A DNA stretch of 64,000 nucleotides from Algoriphagus sp. (GCA_029945945.1 JAQSDM010000012.1:248001-312000); one strand, 5' to 3'. Positions 1 through 9,000 are shown, counted from the stretch's first letter. Notes: generated by a model not told the origin, from the sequence alone. Program-made: numbers and translations.

Positions 1-684
1 CATTATTTCATGCCTTACATCGTCCTTGTTATTGATGAGTTGGCGGACTTGATGATGACTGCCGGAAAGGAAATAGAAACTCCGATTGCTAGACTCGCAC
101 AGCTTGCCCGGGCCATCGGAATTCACCTGGTTGTGGCGACTCAGCGACCTTCGGTCAACGTAATCACGGGTACAATCAAAGCGAATTTCCCTGCGAGACT
201 TTCCTTTAAGGTTACTTCGAAAATCGACAGCAGAACCATTCTGGACGCTGGAGGAGCCGATCAGCTGATCGGAATGGGTGACATGTTACTATCCCACGGA
301 TCTGAAATGACCCGAATCCAATGTGCATTTTTAGATACGCCAGAAGTTGAGGCTATCTGTGATTGGATTGGCGGGCAGAAGGGATATTCAGATGCATATT
401 TGCTTCCTGAATTCGTCGGAGAAGATGGTGAAGGTTCGCTTTCGAGCGTGGATTTATCCGACAGAGATCCTCTTTTTGACGAAGCTGCAAGACTGATCGT
501 GATGCATCAGCAGGGTAGCACTTCTTTGATCCAGCGGAAATTGAAACTCGGCTACAATCGGGCAGGCCGGATCGTTGATCAATTGGAAGCCGCGGGGATC
601 GTCGGGTCTTTCGAAGGATCAAAAGCCCGCGAAGTCCTGGTTCAGGATGAGGCTAGTTTGGAACGGTTATTGAATAGTCTGTAA
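1..684 (+). CDS. ftsK: DNA translocase FtsK, C-terminal part (5' truncated by window)
   Basis: The frame is open from base 1 (HYFMPYIVLVIDELADLM), so the ATG at 10 is internal and the gene starts outside the window. The hydrophobic stretch ending in DE is the Walker B strand of the FtsK/SpoIIIE motor, followed by the conserved ATQRPSVNVITGTIKANFPAR segment in two parts (residues about 40-60). The last 65 residues (FDEAARLIVMHQQGSTSLI onward) form the winged-helix gamma domain that reads KOPS sites and contacts XerCD. FtsK pumps DNA at the septum to resolve chromosome dimers. A LolA-like gene follows 33 bases downstream, a common Bacteroidetes order. Confidence 0.95.
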   Translation, partial: HYFMPYIVLVIDELADLMMTAGKEIETPIARLAQLARAIGIHLVVATQRPSVNVITGTIKANFPARLSFKVTSKIDSRTILDAGGADQLIGMGDMLLSHGSEMTRIQCAFLDTPEVEAICDWIGGQKGYSDAYLLPEFVGEDGEGSLSSVDLSDRDPLFDEAARLIVMHQQGSTSLIQRKLKLGYNRAGRIVDQLEAAGIVGSFEGSKAREVLVQDEASLERLLNSL

Positions 685-717
685 AGGCTGCTCTGAAGTT
701 CCGAGGGCCAACATTAC

Positions 718-1371
718 ATGAAAAAATTAGCCCTGGTTTTTACCATTTTTCTTTCAATTTTGTTCGCAGCAGATGCAGCTGCGCAAAAAGATCCCAAAGC
801 CAAAGTAGTGCTGGATGGCATGAGCCAAAAGTTCCAAAGCATGAAAGGCTTTACCGCCAACTTCGACTTTACTTATCAGGATGGTAGCGGATCAAGCGAT
901 CGTCAAACAGGCGATATCGCTGTGAAAGGCAACCAATACCGACTCAAACTTCCGGATCAGGAAATTTACAACAACGGGAAAACTGTCTGGACTTTCATCC
1001 AAACTGATAGCTACAAAGAAGTTACGATCAACGATGTGTCTCAGATGGAAGGGGAATTGACTCCTTCGAATATCTTCCGCATGTATGAGACAGGCTTCAG
1101 TTACAAACTTTTGGCTGAAAAAACATTTCAGGGCAAATCCACTCAAGTCGTTGAATTGGTCGCGGAAAAAGCGAATGCTCCCTTCCAGAAAGTTCGCCTG
1201 ATGATCGATAAAACCACAAAAGATTTGATGGGTTGGGAAATGTTTGACGGACAAGGTGGCGTGTTTTCTTATACCTTTAAAAATCTAAAAGCTCAGCCAA
1301 GTCTGCCCGATACCTATTTCGCTTTTGATGTGAAACTGCATCCTGGAATTGAAGTGATTGATTTGAGGTAG
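718..1371 (+). CDS. lolA: LolA-like outer-membrane lipoprotein carrier protein
   Basis: The 217-residue product has a Sec signal peptide (MKKLALVFTIFLSILFAADA, then an AAAQ cleavage region) and the LolA/LolB fold pattern: an early VLDGMSQKFQSMKGFTANF helix, then beta strands containing GDIAVKGNQYRLKLPDQEIY and NGKTVWTF. LolA ferries lipoproteins through the periplasm; in Bacteroidetes this family commonly sits directly after ftsK, as here. Family assignment is secure; the exact cargo function is inferred. It is probably cotranscribed with ftsK given the short gap. Confidence 0.85.
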   Translation: MKKLALVFTIFLSILFAADAAAQKDPKAKVVLDGMSQKFQSMKGFTANFDFTYQDGSGSSDRQTGDIAVKGNQYRLKLPDQEIYNNGKTVWTFIQTDSYKEVTINDVSQMEGELTPSNIFRMYETGFSYKLLAEKTFQGKSTQVVELVAEKANAPFQKVRLMIDKTTKDLMGWEMFDGQGGVFSYTFKNLKAQPSLPDTYFAFDVKLHPGIEVIDLR

Positions 1372-1483
1372 GTCCGTTTAGGATAATCTGCAAAGTTTTC
1401 AGTAGCCGTATTTCCTTTTTTTTACTGGCTGGAAGATCGAAGAAGTAAAATTATCAGATATTTTCCCTGATACGAAAGTGAAA

Positions 1484-2050
1484 TTATCTGATGCTCTTCA
1501 AAACCCAATTTTTAACTAAGTCCAAACCATACTCAGTCAAATAAGCTTCCGGATGATATTGAATTCCTAAAATTGGCAATTCTCTATGAGCCATAGCCAT
1601 GATTTCTCCGCCTTCAGTTTCTAAAATTGCTTCCAGAGATTCAGGCAAATCCTCCAGTTGGAGAGAATGATAACGGGTCACATTGAATCGATCCGGCAAT
1701 GAATCGGTCAGAAAATGTGGCTTGGATTTCTTTACCTGATGGACTTTCCCATGAATCGGAAATGGGCTTTTAACCAGTTTGGCACCAAAAAATTCTCCGA
1801 TTGCCTGATGTCCAAGGCAGACTCCCAATACAGGAACCCTGGTATAGTACTTTTCAAAAATCTCCATCAGATTTCCGGCACTCTCGGGTCTTCCAGGTCC
1901 AGGCGAAAGAATCAATCCCCTGAAATCAATTTGCTCTAAATCCTTGAGAGAAACATCATTGCGAAGCACAAGCAATTCCTCTCCTGTTTGCCTCAGCAAG
2001 TCGGCAAGAATATGGCTGAATGAATCGTAATTATCAATCAGTAGCAGCAT
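1484..2050 (-). CDS. Anthranilate/aminodeoxychorismate synthase glutamine amidotransferase subunit
   Basis: This is a class I glutamine amidotransferase of 188 residues, the usual size for TrpG/PabA. The triad is visible: Cys78 in GVCLGHQ, and His166 and Glu168 in GIQYHPE. The N-terminal MLLLIDNYDSFSHILADLL is the standard TrpG/PabA opening. It supplies ammonia to chorismate for anthranilate or aminodeoxychorismate. No trp genes or synthase component I lie nearby, so TrpG cannot be told from PabA here. Its start overlaps the end of the upstream cvpA gene by 17 bases, implying coupling in a yqeY-cvpA-pabA/trpG operon. Confidence 0.9.
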   Translation of the reverse strand: MLLLIDNYDSFSHILADLLRQTGEELLVLRNDVSLKDLEQIDFRGLILSPGPGRPESAGNLMEIFEKYYTRVPVLGVCLGHQAIGEFFGAKLVKSPFPIHGKVHQVKKSKPHFLTDSLPDRFNVTRYHSLQLEDLPESLEAILETEGGEIMAMAHRELPILGIQYHPEAYLTEYGLDLVKNWVLKSIR

Positions 2051-2579
2051 CTTTCAGCTCCTCAACCAGATCCTGTAATTTCTTTTTGGTGCCTCCTACT
2101 TTTGGAAAAAATGGCTCAACGGCTTCAATCACTGCAGGAGCCATTGGCTCGATAAAGTCCAGCATTTCAGAATCCTTCTCCCATTGCTTTGGCAAATCGA
2201 GGTCAAATTCCTTTCCAAACCAAATGAACAAACTGATGAAAAAGGCTGCTTTTACTATTCCCAAAAGTGAACCCGCAAGGCTATCTACCGAGCCTAGCAA
2301 AATAAGATTCATCACTTGCTTGAGTATCCAACCGACTGATTGGATCAGCAACACACTAATCACAAAAATGATTAAAAAAGCGACAATCGGATAGGCCATG
2401 TTAAACTCCGTGACATTGTCTTTGAGCCAATCCGTCATGGAATCCATGAAGTAAAATCCGAGAATAACGGCGACAACAAAGCCCACCAGCCCGATGAGCC
2501 CAAGAAGGAATCCTTTTTTGAATCCTTCGTAGGCTCCCAGAACCAACACGATCAATATTACAATGTCAACGGGATTCAA
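2034..2579 (-). CDS. CvpA family membrane protein
   Basis: The 181-residue protein opens with MNPVDIVILIVLVLGAYEGF, the typical CvpA start, followed by a Gly-rich helix and further hydrophobic helices (about residues 28-45, 62-85 and 95-120), then a charged cytoplasmic tail of about 50 residues. CvpA proteins are inner-membrane proteins linked to colicin V production and envelope stress; the biochemical role is unknown. It lies one base after yqeY and overlaps the amidotransferase gene, so it is in the middle of a three-gene minus-strand operon. Confidence 0.85.
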   Translation of the reverse strand: MNPVDIVILIVLVLGAYEGFKKGFLLGLIGLVGFVVAVILGFYFMDSMTDWLKDNVTEFNMAYPIVAFLIIFVISVLLIQSVGWILKQVMNLILLGSVDSLAGSLLGIVKAAFFISLFIWFGKEFDLDLPKQWEKDSEMLDFIEPMAPAVIEAVEPFFPKVGGTKKKLQDLVEELKDAATD

Positions 2580-2580
2580 C

Positions 2581-3033
2581 TTAGCTATTCAAAAGAGCTT
2601 TCACTTTTTCAGAAATGGCTTTCCCATCAGCTTTTCCAGCCAATTGCTTGCTGGCAGCTCCCATTACTTTGCCCATGTCTTTCGGACCGGCAGCGCCTGT
2701 TTCGGCTATGATTGCTTTTACAGCTTCTGTAAGTTCCTCGTCAGTAAATGCCTTCGGCAAAAACTCCTGGATAACTGCCAGTTCAGCCATTTCCACCTCA
2801 TACAAATCAGGACGGTTTTGCTGCTGATAGATATCTGCAGAGTCTTTTCTTTGCTTTGCTGCTTTGGTCAAAAGCTTCATTTCATCGTCTTCAGTGATTT
2901 CTGCTTTTGCTCCGCTTTTGGTTTCCTCCAATAAAATCAGGGATTTGATTGATCTCAAGGCAGACAAACGAGTCTTGTCTTTCGCCAGCATCGCTGATTT
3001 AATTTCACTTTCTATGTTCTGCTTTAAAGCCAT
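2581..3033 (-). CDS. GatB/YqeY domain protein
   Basis: The 150-residue protein matches the stand-alone YqeY family along its whole length: MALKQNIESEIKSAMLAKDK, LSALRSIKSLILLEET, then the C-terminal GAAGPKDMGKVMGAASKQL and GKADGKAISEKVKALL helices that resemble the tail domain of GatB. A tRNA-related role (tRNA-dependent amidotransferase tail) is suggested by homology but not settled. It is the first gene of the minus-strand run with cvpA and the amidotransferase; pdxJ is divergent, 61 bases away. Confidence 0.9.
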   Translation of the reverse strand: MALKQNIESEIKSAMLAKDKTRLSALRSIKSLILLEETKSGAKAEITEDDEMKLLTKAAKQRKDSADIYQQQNRPDLYEVEMAELAVIQEFLPKAFTDEELTEAVKAIIAETGAAGPKDMGKVMGAASKQLAGKADGKAISEKVKALLNS

Positions 3034-3094
3034 TCCTTCTAAGTTTGTGTTACCACTTTATTAATCGGACAAAAATACCTTTTTCGCCACGGAT

Positions 3095-3811
3095 ATGACC
3101 AAACTGAGCGTAAATATTAACAAGATAGCCACCCTTCGAAATGCCCGTGGCGGCAATAATCCAAACGTAGTCAAAGTGGCCCTCGATGCAGAGCGATTTG
3201 GCGCACAAGGGATCACCGTACACCCGAGACCTGACGAGCGCCATATCCGCTATCAGGATGTATTGGATCTGGCGAAAGTAGTGACCACAGAATTCAACAT
3301 CGAAGGCTATCCCGATCAGCGTTTTATGCAATTGATCCGGGAAGTGAAGCCCGCCCAGGCAACGCTCGTTCCTGATCCGCCGGATGCGATCACTTCCAGT
3401 ACAGGTTGGGATACCATCGCGCATCAAAGCATGCTGAAGGAAATTGTGGAGGAACTTCATGAAATCGGAACCAGGGTTTCTATTTTTATCAATCCCGAAA
3501 CCAAGTACTTCGAACCGGCAAAACTCACCGGCACTGATCTGGTGGAATTGTACACCGAACCCTACGCAACCCATTATTATGAAAATCGGGAGGCAGCCGT
3601 CAAACCCTACATCGAAGTGGCCAATTTAGCAAGAGAATTAGGTTTGGGAATCAATGCCGGCCATGACCTGGATTTGCATAATCTGGCATTTCTGAAGCAA
3701 AGCATTCCATTTATGGATGAAGTTTCGATAGGTCATGCGCTGATTTGCGATGCGCTTTATTATGGATTGGAAAATACGATTCAGATGTATAGGCGGCAGT
3801 TGGAAATGTAA
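3095..3811 (+). CDS. pdxJ: Pyridoxine 5'-phosphate synthase PdxJ
   Basis: The product has 238 residues, typical for PdxJ. It shows [16 protein letters not shown], the [17 protein letters not shown] segment, EFNIEGYP, and the C-terminal [15 protein letters not shown] and [16 protein letters not shown] phosphate-binding motifs. It condenses deoxyxylulose 5-phosphate with 3-amino-2-oxopropyl phosphate to make pyridoxine 5'-phosphate (the DXP-dependent route to vitamin B6). The start codon follows a short A/T-rich divergent promoter region shared with yqeY. Confidence 0.97.
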   Translation: MTKLSVNINKIATLRNARGGNNPNVVKVALDAERFGAQGITVHPRPDERHIRYQDVLDLAKVVTTEFNIEGYPDQRFMQLIREVKPAQATLVPDPPDAITSSTGWDTIAHQSMLKEIVEELHEIGTRVSIFINPETKYFEPAKLTGTDLVELYTEPYATHYYENREAAVKPYIEVANLARELGLGINAGHDLDLHNLAFLKQSIPFMDEVSIGHALICDALYYGLENTIQMYRRQLEM

Positions 3812-3825
3812 TTTATGTCAACAGT

Positions 3826-3846
3826 CGACAGTCGACAGTCCACGGC
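3826..3846. repeat. Short GTCGAC-type intergenic repeat, copy before the four-helix-bundle gene
   Basis: Three overlapping copies of the six-base unit ACAGTC(G) follow each other (CAACAGTCGACAGTCGACAG, then TCCACGG). Related GTCGAC/GTGGAC-rich strings occur at about 4415-4438, 38573-38596 and 41124-41151, always between genes. Function is unknown. Confidence 0.5.
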
Positions 3847-3902
3847 TCCTTGATAAGAACCACATTCCTTATGATATCTATTCAATCATTAAACTTGGAT
3901 TT

Positions 3903-4253
3903 ATGGCTTTCAAATTTGAGGAATTAAGGGTCTGGGATTTAGCAATTAATCTATCTGCTGAAGTAAGCAAATTGGTTAAGTCATTCCCAAGCGAGGAGAA
4001 GTTTGTTTTAAGTTCCCAAATCCAGCGAGCGGCTGATTCAGTCGCTTTAAATATCGCTGAGGGCTCCACAGGTCAGTCAAATGCTGAGTTTAAAAAGTTT
4101 CTGGGTTATGCGTTGAGGTCATCCATTGAAGTGGTCAGTTGTTTGTATTTAGGTAAGAAAAGAAATATTATCAAGGAAGAGGATTTCTCAAGATTGTATG
4201 CTGCATACGAAGGATTGACTATTAAAATTCAAGCCCTCAAAAACTCATTTTAA
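3903..4253 (+). CDS. Four-helix-bundle protein (S23/IVP family)
   Basis: The 116-residue product begins MAFKFEELRVWDLAINLSAE and contains the family signature EKFVLSSQIQRAADSVALNI followed by AEGSTGQSNAEFKKFLGYA. I chose the ATG at 3903 because family members begin almost exactly there; upstream in-frame codons lie in pdxJ and a repeat. Relatives are encoded inside 23S rRNA intervening sequences or stand alone; the biochemical function is unknown. It sits alone between pdxJ and an esterase gene and is bracketed by copies of a short GTCGAC/GTGGAC-type repeat, which hints at insertion as a unit. Confidence 0.85.
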   Translation: MAFKFEELRVWDLAINLSAEVSKLVKSFPSEEKFVLSSQIQRAADSVALNIAEGSTGQSNAEFKKFLGYALRSSIEVVSCLYLGKKRNIIKEEDFSRLYAAYEGLTIKIQALKNSF

Positions 4254-4410
4254 ACTTCAAAACCCAATCTTTCCACTTATTGGCTGGGGGCTTTGGACAC
4301 TTGTTTGATTTGGACTTCAGCCAAAAAGTATCTTGTCACTTATTAATTCCGGTTTTAGGGGCTGAAAGCTTATTTTAAAACATAAAATCAAATTGACCAC
4401 TACACGGCTA

Positions 4411-4440
4411 TCGTCTGTTGACAGTGGACCGTTGACTAAC
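4411..4440. repeat. Short GTGGAC-type intergenic repeat, copy after the four-helix-bundle gene
   Basis: The string TGTTGACAGTGGACCGTTGA followed by CTAAC lies just before the esterase start. It is made of the same GAC/GTC-type words as the string at 3826-3846. The pair flanks the four-helix-bundle gene. Confidence 0.45.
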
Positions 4441-4448
4441 ATTTACCT

Positions 4449-5207
4449 ATGAAATTGAATTATAGAAAAGTAGGAGAAGGAAAACCACTCGTCATTCTGC
4501 ATGGACTTTTTGGTTCGGCGGATAACTGGTTTAGCATCGCCCGCGAACTCGATAAGGAATTTACCATGTACCTGGTGGATCAGCGAAATCACGGCGATTC
4601 TCCTCATGCCGATGAGTGGAATTACGATGTGATGGTCGAAGACCTGGAGGAATTGCTGAATGAGGAAGGGTTGGACAAAGCCTATCTTATGGGTCACTCC
4701 ATGGGAGGGAAAACGGTGATGAATTTCGCCTTGAAATATCCCGAGCGGGTAGAAAAACTAATTGTGGCAGACATCGCGCCGCGCTATTATCCTGTGCATC
4801 ATGAATCCATTTTGGAAGGATTGAATTCCCTCGATTTGAAAGCAATCAACTCTCGCAAAGAGGCGGATGATTCTCTGGCAAAATATATCTCAGAGCCGGG
4901 AATCCGACAGTTTTTATTGAAAAGTCTGGGTCGGGATGCCGAGGGATTTGCCTGGAAAATCAACCTTCCTGTCATCACCCAAAACATCGAAAATGTAGGT
5001 GAAGCATTGCCTGAAGGAGAAAGTTTCGAAGGCCCTACCCTATTTCTTGCCGGCGCCAATTCCAACTACGTACAACAAAAAGACCTTCCGGAGATCCTGG
5101 AATTCTTCCCTAATTATGAGTTGGAATTTGTTCAAAACGCCGGACACTGGCTTCATGCCGAGCAGCCACATGCTGTAGTGGAAGAGATCAGGAAGTTTTT
5201 GAAATAA
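4449..5207 (+). CDS. Alpha/beta-hydrolase (YbfF-like esterase)
   Basis: The 252-residue hydrolase starts MKLNYRKVGEGKPLVILHGL; the HGLFGSADNW oxyanion loop, the nucleophile elbow GHSMGGK (about residues 80-86), a late acid region and the catalytic His in NAGHWLHAEQP near the C-terminus are all visible. It closely resembles the YbfF/acyl-CoA esterase group. No signal peptide, so cytoplasmic. The physiological substrate cannot be read from sequence. A small secreted-protein gene follows three bases later. Confidence 0.88.
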   Translation: MKLNYRKVGEGKPLVILHGLFGSADNWFSIARELDKEFTMYLVDQRNHGDSPHADEWNYDVMVEDLEELLNEEGLDKAYLMGHSMGGKTVMNFALKYPERVEKLIVADIAPRYYPVHHESILEGLNSLDLKAINSRKEADDSLAKYISEPGIRQFLLKSLGRDAEGFAWKINLPVITQNIENVGEALPEGESFEGPTLFLAGANSNYVQQKDLPEILEFFPNYELEFVQNAGHWLHAEQPHAVVEEIRKFLK

Positions 5208-5210
5208 TAC

Positions 5211-5615
5211 ATGCTCACATTCTATCTAATCTTATCACTCCTTTTCATTCAAGATCCTGATTATCCCAAGAAACTTCAGGAGCTCAATGTAACTTATCAA
5301 AATTGCCTTGATGAGGGTAAAGCAATGGTGAATTGTTCCAGGGATTTTCTTTCGCAAATGGGTGAATTGATGGATCGAATTTTAATGGATTTTCAAGAAA
5401 ACTCCCCAAAAGAAAAATCAGATTTGATTCTTCAAAATCAAAGTGAATGGGAAGTCAAAATCCAGGAAAAGTTTAATCTCATCAATCAAAGATTAGATTC
5501 CCTAACCTTATCAAGTGGCGCAATTCCCCACGATGAATTGATGTTTGCATACAATGACAAAGCTCGGATCTTCGAAGAACGGATAATTGAATTGATAGAT
5601 CAATTGAAATACTAG
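5211..5615 (+). CDS. Small exported protein, weakly LprI/DUF1311-like
   Basis: The 134-residue product has a short hydrophobic N-terminus (MLTFYLILSLLFIQ) that could be a signal peptide. The remainder is helical, with a Cys pair around residues 34 and 44 (YQNCLDEGKAMVNCS) and a later Q..W pattern (LQNQSEWEVKIQEKFN) as in LprI/DUF1311 proteins. That resemblance is weak. It starts three bases after the esterase stop, so the two are probably cotranscribed. Confidence 0.6.
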   Translation: MLTFYLILSLLFIQDPDYPKKLQELNVTYQNCLDEGKAMVNCSRDFLSQMGELMDRILMDFQENSPKEKSDLILQNQSEWEVKIQEKFNLINQRLDSLTLSSGAIPHDELMFAYNDKARIFEERIIELIDQLKY

Positions 5616-5655
5616 ACATTCAAGGTGTCAATTTGAACACTTCATAAAAAAAATT

Positions 5656-5690
5656 AAAGGGGCGAAATCTGAATAGAAATCACCCCTTTT
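5656..5690. terminator. Bidirectional intrinsic terminator
   Basis: The arms AAAGGGG (5656-5662) and CCCCTTTT (5683-5690) lie between two convergent genes, with an A-run before and a T-run after. The stem is short with a long loop, so strength is uncertain. Confidence 0.5.
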
Positions 5691-5699
5691 CATTTTATG

Positions 5700-5776
5700 C
5701 ATTCACAAACTGTGACTGATTTTTTGCATACTGCTCACTGTTACTGACCACTGCGACTGCCCACTGATCACTGAGA
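5700..5776. repeat. Degenerate ACTG-rich intergenic string
   Basis: The stretch between the terminator and the amidohydrolase stop is built of recurring words such as TGACTG, ACTGACC, CACTGCGACTGCCCACTG and GATCACTGAGACT. It looks like the same style of low-complexity spacer seen at other intergenic positions in the window. No gene is visible in it. Confidence 0.4.
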
Positions 5777-5777
5777 C

Positions 5778-7112
5778 TTACTTCACCCTTTTCCCGTGCT
5801 TAATCACCATATCCACATCCTGCAGGAGATTGATATAGCGAAGCACATCACCTCTCACGGCTATGATGTCGGCATATTTTCCTTCGGAAATTGTTCCATA
5901 ATCTTTGTCTACTTTCATCGCAACAGCCGGCCAATAAGTGGCGGCTTTGATCGTCAATAGCGGATCCATTCCAAAATGGCTCACCCAAGCATCCAATTCA
6001 TTCCAGGTACTTTGGCTATGAAATTTCATCGGAATTCCGCTGTCCGTTCCCACCAGCATCACGACTCCGCTTTCTTTCAGCTGCGCAAATTTCCGGTCAA
6101 GCGTAGGCTTTCTCACCGGAGTCAACTGGAAATAAGACATTCTTCCCGGAAATCTTAGAGATGCCCGGATATCCCGAACGATCGAGTCAGGCAAACCCAA
6201 ATGCCAGGAAGGATCATCTAGCTTTTCTGGATTATTTCTTACTGATTCATAGTTGTAAAGTCCCTCCACTGTTGGCGTCCAGAAAAGCGGTCCCAGATTC
6301 ATCTTTGCAGCGCGCTCTTTCAGCAAAAGCATGATGTCTTCGGGATACTCCGGTGCGGAACTCAAACCTGTGTGCTCAAAATTGTCAACTCCGATTTTTA
6401 TCCCAACTCGAATTTCGTCAGGTCGGTGGGAGTGTCCAACAACCATTTTTCCATATTTATGAGCCTCATCTACTACAGCTTGAGCTTCTTCCAACGTCAT
6501 CTGATCCTGATCGATCAGCTTGATCACATCCACTCCGGCATCGACGAGTTTCTTTACTTTTGCTTTGGCATCCGCAACTCCATTAACTCCCCAGCGGAAT
6601 TCCTCTGTGTTGGGATAGGGTGCTTTCTGGATAAAAGGCCCGGATATATAAATCGTCGGACCGGGGATTTCTCCCTTGTTGATCCGGTCACGGACGTTGA
6701 TACTGGCTTCCAAAGGCGCACCCAAATCTCTTGCACTCGTCACACCGGCTAGCAATAATTGATGTGCGGAAGAAGGCATAATCACCGACTCAAACACATC
6801 AATATACGTGCTGTCCCAATGCGTATAGTCGCTGTGACCGTTGAGCATCAGGTGCACGTGCATATCCCAAAGTCCGGGCAACACGCTCATTCCCTCTGTG
6901 GAAATGATCTCGGCCCCGGCAGGAATTGCCAAAATCCCAACTTGCCCAACAGCGGTGATTCGGTCATTCTGAATCAGAATAACTGAGTTTTGAATGGGTG
7001 TTCCACCAAAACCATCGATCAAAGTTCCTCCGACGAGGGCTTTTATTTGCTGGGCATTAATAGAAGCTATCGTGAGAAAGAATGATAGGAATAAGGAAAG
7101 CGTTGTTTTCAT
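5778..7112 (-). CDS. Secreted metal-dependent amidohydrolase
   Basis: The 444-residue protein carries a signal peptide (MKTTLSLFLSFFLTIASINA) and the imidazolonepropionase-like amidohydrolase fold. Metal ligands are visible: HxH in LWDMHVHLM, a likely carboxylated Lys in VDVIKLIDQD, His in VVGHSHRPDE and FEHTG, and the Asp of VGTDSGIP. Members hydrolyse cyclic amides, Xaa-Pro-type dipeptides or similar compounds; the substrate is not determinable here. It converges on the esterase pair with a terminator between. Confidence 0.85.
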   Translation of the reverse strand: MKTTLSLFLSFFLTIASINAQQIKALVGGTLIDGFGGTPIQNSVILIQNDRITAVGQVGILAIPAGAEIISTEGMSVLPGLWDMHVHLMLNGHSDYTHWDSTYIDVFESVIMPSSAHQLLLAGVTSARDLGAPLEASINVRDRINKGEIPGPTIYISGPFIQKAPYPNTEEFRWGVNGVADAKAKVKKLVDAGVDVIKLIDQDQMTLEEAQAVVDEAHKYGKMVVGHSHRPDEIRVGIKIGVDNFEHTGLSSAPEYPEDIMLLLKERAAKMNLGPLFWTPTVEGLYNYESVRNNPEKLDDPSWHLGLPDSIVRDIRASLRFPGRMSYFQLTPVRKPTLDRKFAQLKESGVVMLVGTDSGIPMKFHSQSTWNELDAWVSHFGMDPLLTIKAATYWPAVAMKVDKDYGTISEGKYADIIAVRGDVLRYINLLQDVDMVIKHGKRVK

Positions 7113-7215
7113 TTTTGATAAGGAAGGTGGGTCATAAACGGTTTTAAGGTAATGAATTTGGCTATTAAATTTTAACTTTCGGCTCCTGCAAAATACGCAT
7201 CAACCCAATTCAACA

Positions 7216-7926
7216 ATGGCCAAAGGAAAACTCTTCCTGATTCCCAATGTCTTGGCTGAAAACACGGCGCAATCCGTCATCAGTCCTCAAGTCAAAGAAG
7301 TAATCGCTCACACCAAAATCTTCCTCGTAGAAAATCTCCGAACAGCTCGGCGATATATCAGCAGTTTGAAACTCGGTGTGAATCTGGAAGAAATACACAT
7401 GGAAATACTGGATAAAGATACCCTTCCGGAAACCATGTCAAGACTCATGCAACCGCTGATGAATGGAGCCGACATCGGGATTATTTCTGAAGCCGGCTGT
7501 CCTGGAATCGCAGATCCGGGAGCTGTTGCTGTAGCTTTTGCCCACCATAAAGGTATTCAGGTCGTCCCACTTTCCGGTCCAAGCTCTATGTTTTTGGCTT
7601 TGATGGGTTCTGGTTTTTCGGGTCAGTCTTTTGCCTTTCACGGCTATTTGCCAATCGACAAAAAGGACCGAACCACTGCCATCAAAAAACTGGAGGCTGA
7701 GTCCCTTCGGGAAAAGCGCGCACAGATTTTTATGGAAACGCCTTTCCGAAACAATCAGCTTTTGGAAGATTTGCTGGCCACACTTAATCCCAACACCAAA
7801 CTTTGCATCGCAAAAAATATCACAGGTTCGGATGAGATGATCCTCACCAAAACTGCCAACGAGTGGAAAAAACTCCCCCTCGATCTTCATAAAATCCCCA
7901 CTGTTTTTATCCTCCAAAGCTTCTAA
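7216..7926 (+). CDS. RsmI-like SAM-dependent methyltransferase (tetrapyrrole methylase fold)
   Basis: The 236-residue protein shows the RsmI pattern: GKLFLIPNVLAEN, KIFLVENLRTARRYISSL, the SEAGCPGIADPGA loop and VVPLSGPSSMFLALMGSGFS, then ETPFRNNQLLEDLL. RsmI 2'-O-methylates C1402 of 16S rRNA. The sequence belongs to the Bacteroidetes branch that lacks the usual short C-terminal domain, so the assignment is to the superfamily with 16S rRNA as the likely target. A dipeptidase gene begins three bases after the stop. Confidence 0.82.
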   Translation: MAKGKLFLIPNVLAENTAQSVISPQVKEVIAHTKIFLVENLRTARRYISSLKLGVNLEEIHMEILDKDTLPETMSRLMQPLMNGADIGIISEAGCPGIADPGAVAVAFAHHKGIQVVPLSGPSSMFLALMGSGFSGQSFAFHGYLPIDKKDRTTAIKKLEAESLREKRAQIFMETPFRNNQLLEDLLATLNPNTKLCIAKNITGSDEMILTKTANEWKKLPLDLHKIPTVFILQSF

Positions 7927-7929
7927 AAC

Positions 7930-9000
7930 ATGATTACAGTAGACGCACATCTTGATTTGAGTATGAATGCCCTGGAGTGGAATCGGGATCTGACTCGTCC
8001 TGTTTCAGAAATCAATGCCCGCGAAAAAGGAATGACCGACAAACCTGATAGAGGCAATGCGACCGTTTCCATTCCAGAACTTCGAAAAGGAAACATCGGA
8101 TTGGTGGTTGCCACTCAAATCGGCCGATATGTAGCCCCTGAAAACCCGCTTCCGGGCTGGCATTCTCCCGAGCAAGCGTGGGCTCAGACTCAGGGACAAT
8201 TAGCCTGGTATCAGGCAATGGTGGAAAAAGGCGAAATGTCTCAAATCCGGAATCTGGAGCAACTGGAATCTCATTTGGCACTTTGGGAAAATGGAACCGA
8301 AAATTCATCCAAGCCTGTTGGATTCATCCTTTCTCTGGAAGGTGCCGATTCGATCGTGAATCTTGACTATCTGGAGAAAGCCTACGATAGCGGACTTCGC
8401 GCTCTTGGTCCGGCGCATTATGGACCGGGTCGCTATGCCTTTGGAACAGATTCTTCCGCACCGTTAAATGATCAGGGAAAAGCATTGGTCAGAAAAATGG
8501 ACGAACTCGGAATCATCCTGGACGCAACCCATCTCTGTGATCTTGCTTTTTGGGATGCTCTGGAGATTTACCAGGGACCTGTTTGGGCCAGTCATAATAA
8601 TGTTCGCGCACTTGTGGATCACAACCGTCAATTCTCAGATGAGATGATCAAAGCGTTGACAGATCGGGGCGCAGTGATCGGAGGAGCTTTTGATGCCTGG
8701 ATGCTGAGTCCGGGTTGGGTAAGGGGAAAATCCACTCCAAAAGAACGGAATGTGACCATCGATACTGTACTGGATCACATGGATCATATTTGTCAGGTAG
8801 CCGGAAATGCCAATCATATTGGAATCGGTTCGGACTTGGATGGGGCTTTTGGCACCGAACAATCTCCGGCAGATCTGGAGACGATCGCAGATTTGCAAAA
8901 AATCCCTGACCTCCTGCGGAAAAGAGGTTACTCTGAGATGGATATCAAAAAAGTGATGGGAGAAAATTGGTTGAACTTTTTGAAGAGCGCCTGGTCTTAG
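7930..9000 (+). CDS. Membrane dipeptidase-type peptidase M19
   Basis: The 356-residue zinc dipeptidase has the M19 ligands in order: VDAHLDLS (HxD), the bridging Glu in LSLEGADSI, His in DATHLCDLAFWDAL, His in WASHNNVRALVDHNRQ and Asp in HIGIGSDLDG. M19 enzymes cleave Xaa-Xaa dipeptides, including some with D residues. No signal peptide is evident. It is directly downstream of the RsmI-like gene (3-base gap), suggesting one transcript. Confidence 0.92.
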   Translation: MITVDAHLDLSMNALEWNRDLTRPVSEINAREKGMTDKPDRGNATVSIPELRKGNIGLVVATQIGRYVAPENPLPGWHSPEQAWAQTQGQLAWYQAMVEKGEMSQIRNLEQLESHLALWENGTENSSKPVGFILSLEGADSIVNLDYLEKAYDSGLRALGPAHYGPGRYAFGTDSSAPLNDQGKALVRKMDELGIILDATHLCDLAFWDALEIYQGPVWASHNNVRALVDHNRQFSDEMIKALTDRGAVIGGAFDAWMLSPGWVRGKSTPKERNVTIDTVLDHMDHICQVAGNANHIGIGSDLDGAFGTEQSPADLETIADLQKIPDLLRKRGYSEMDIKKVMGENWLNFLKSAWS

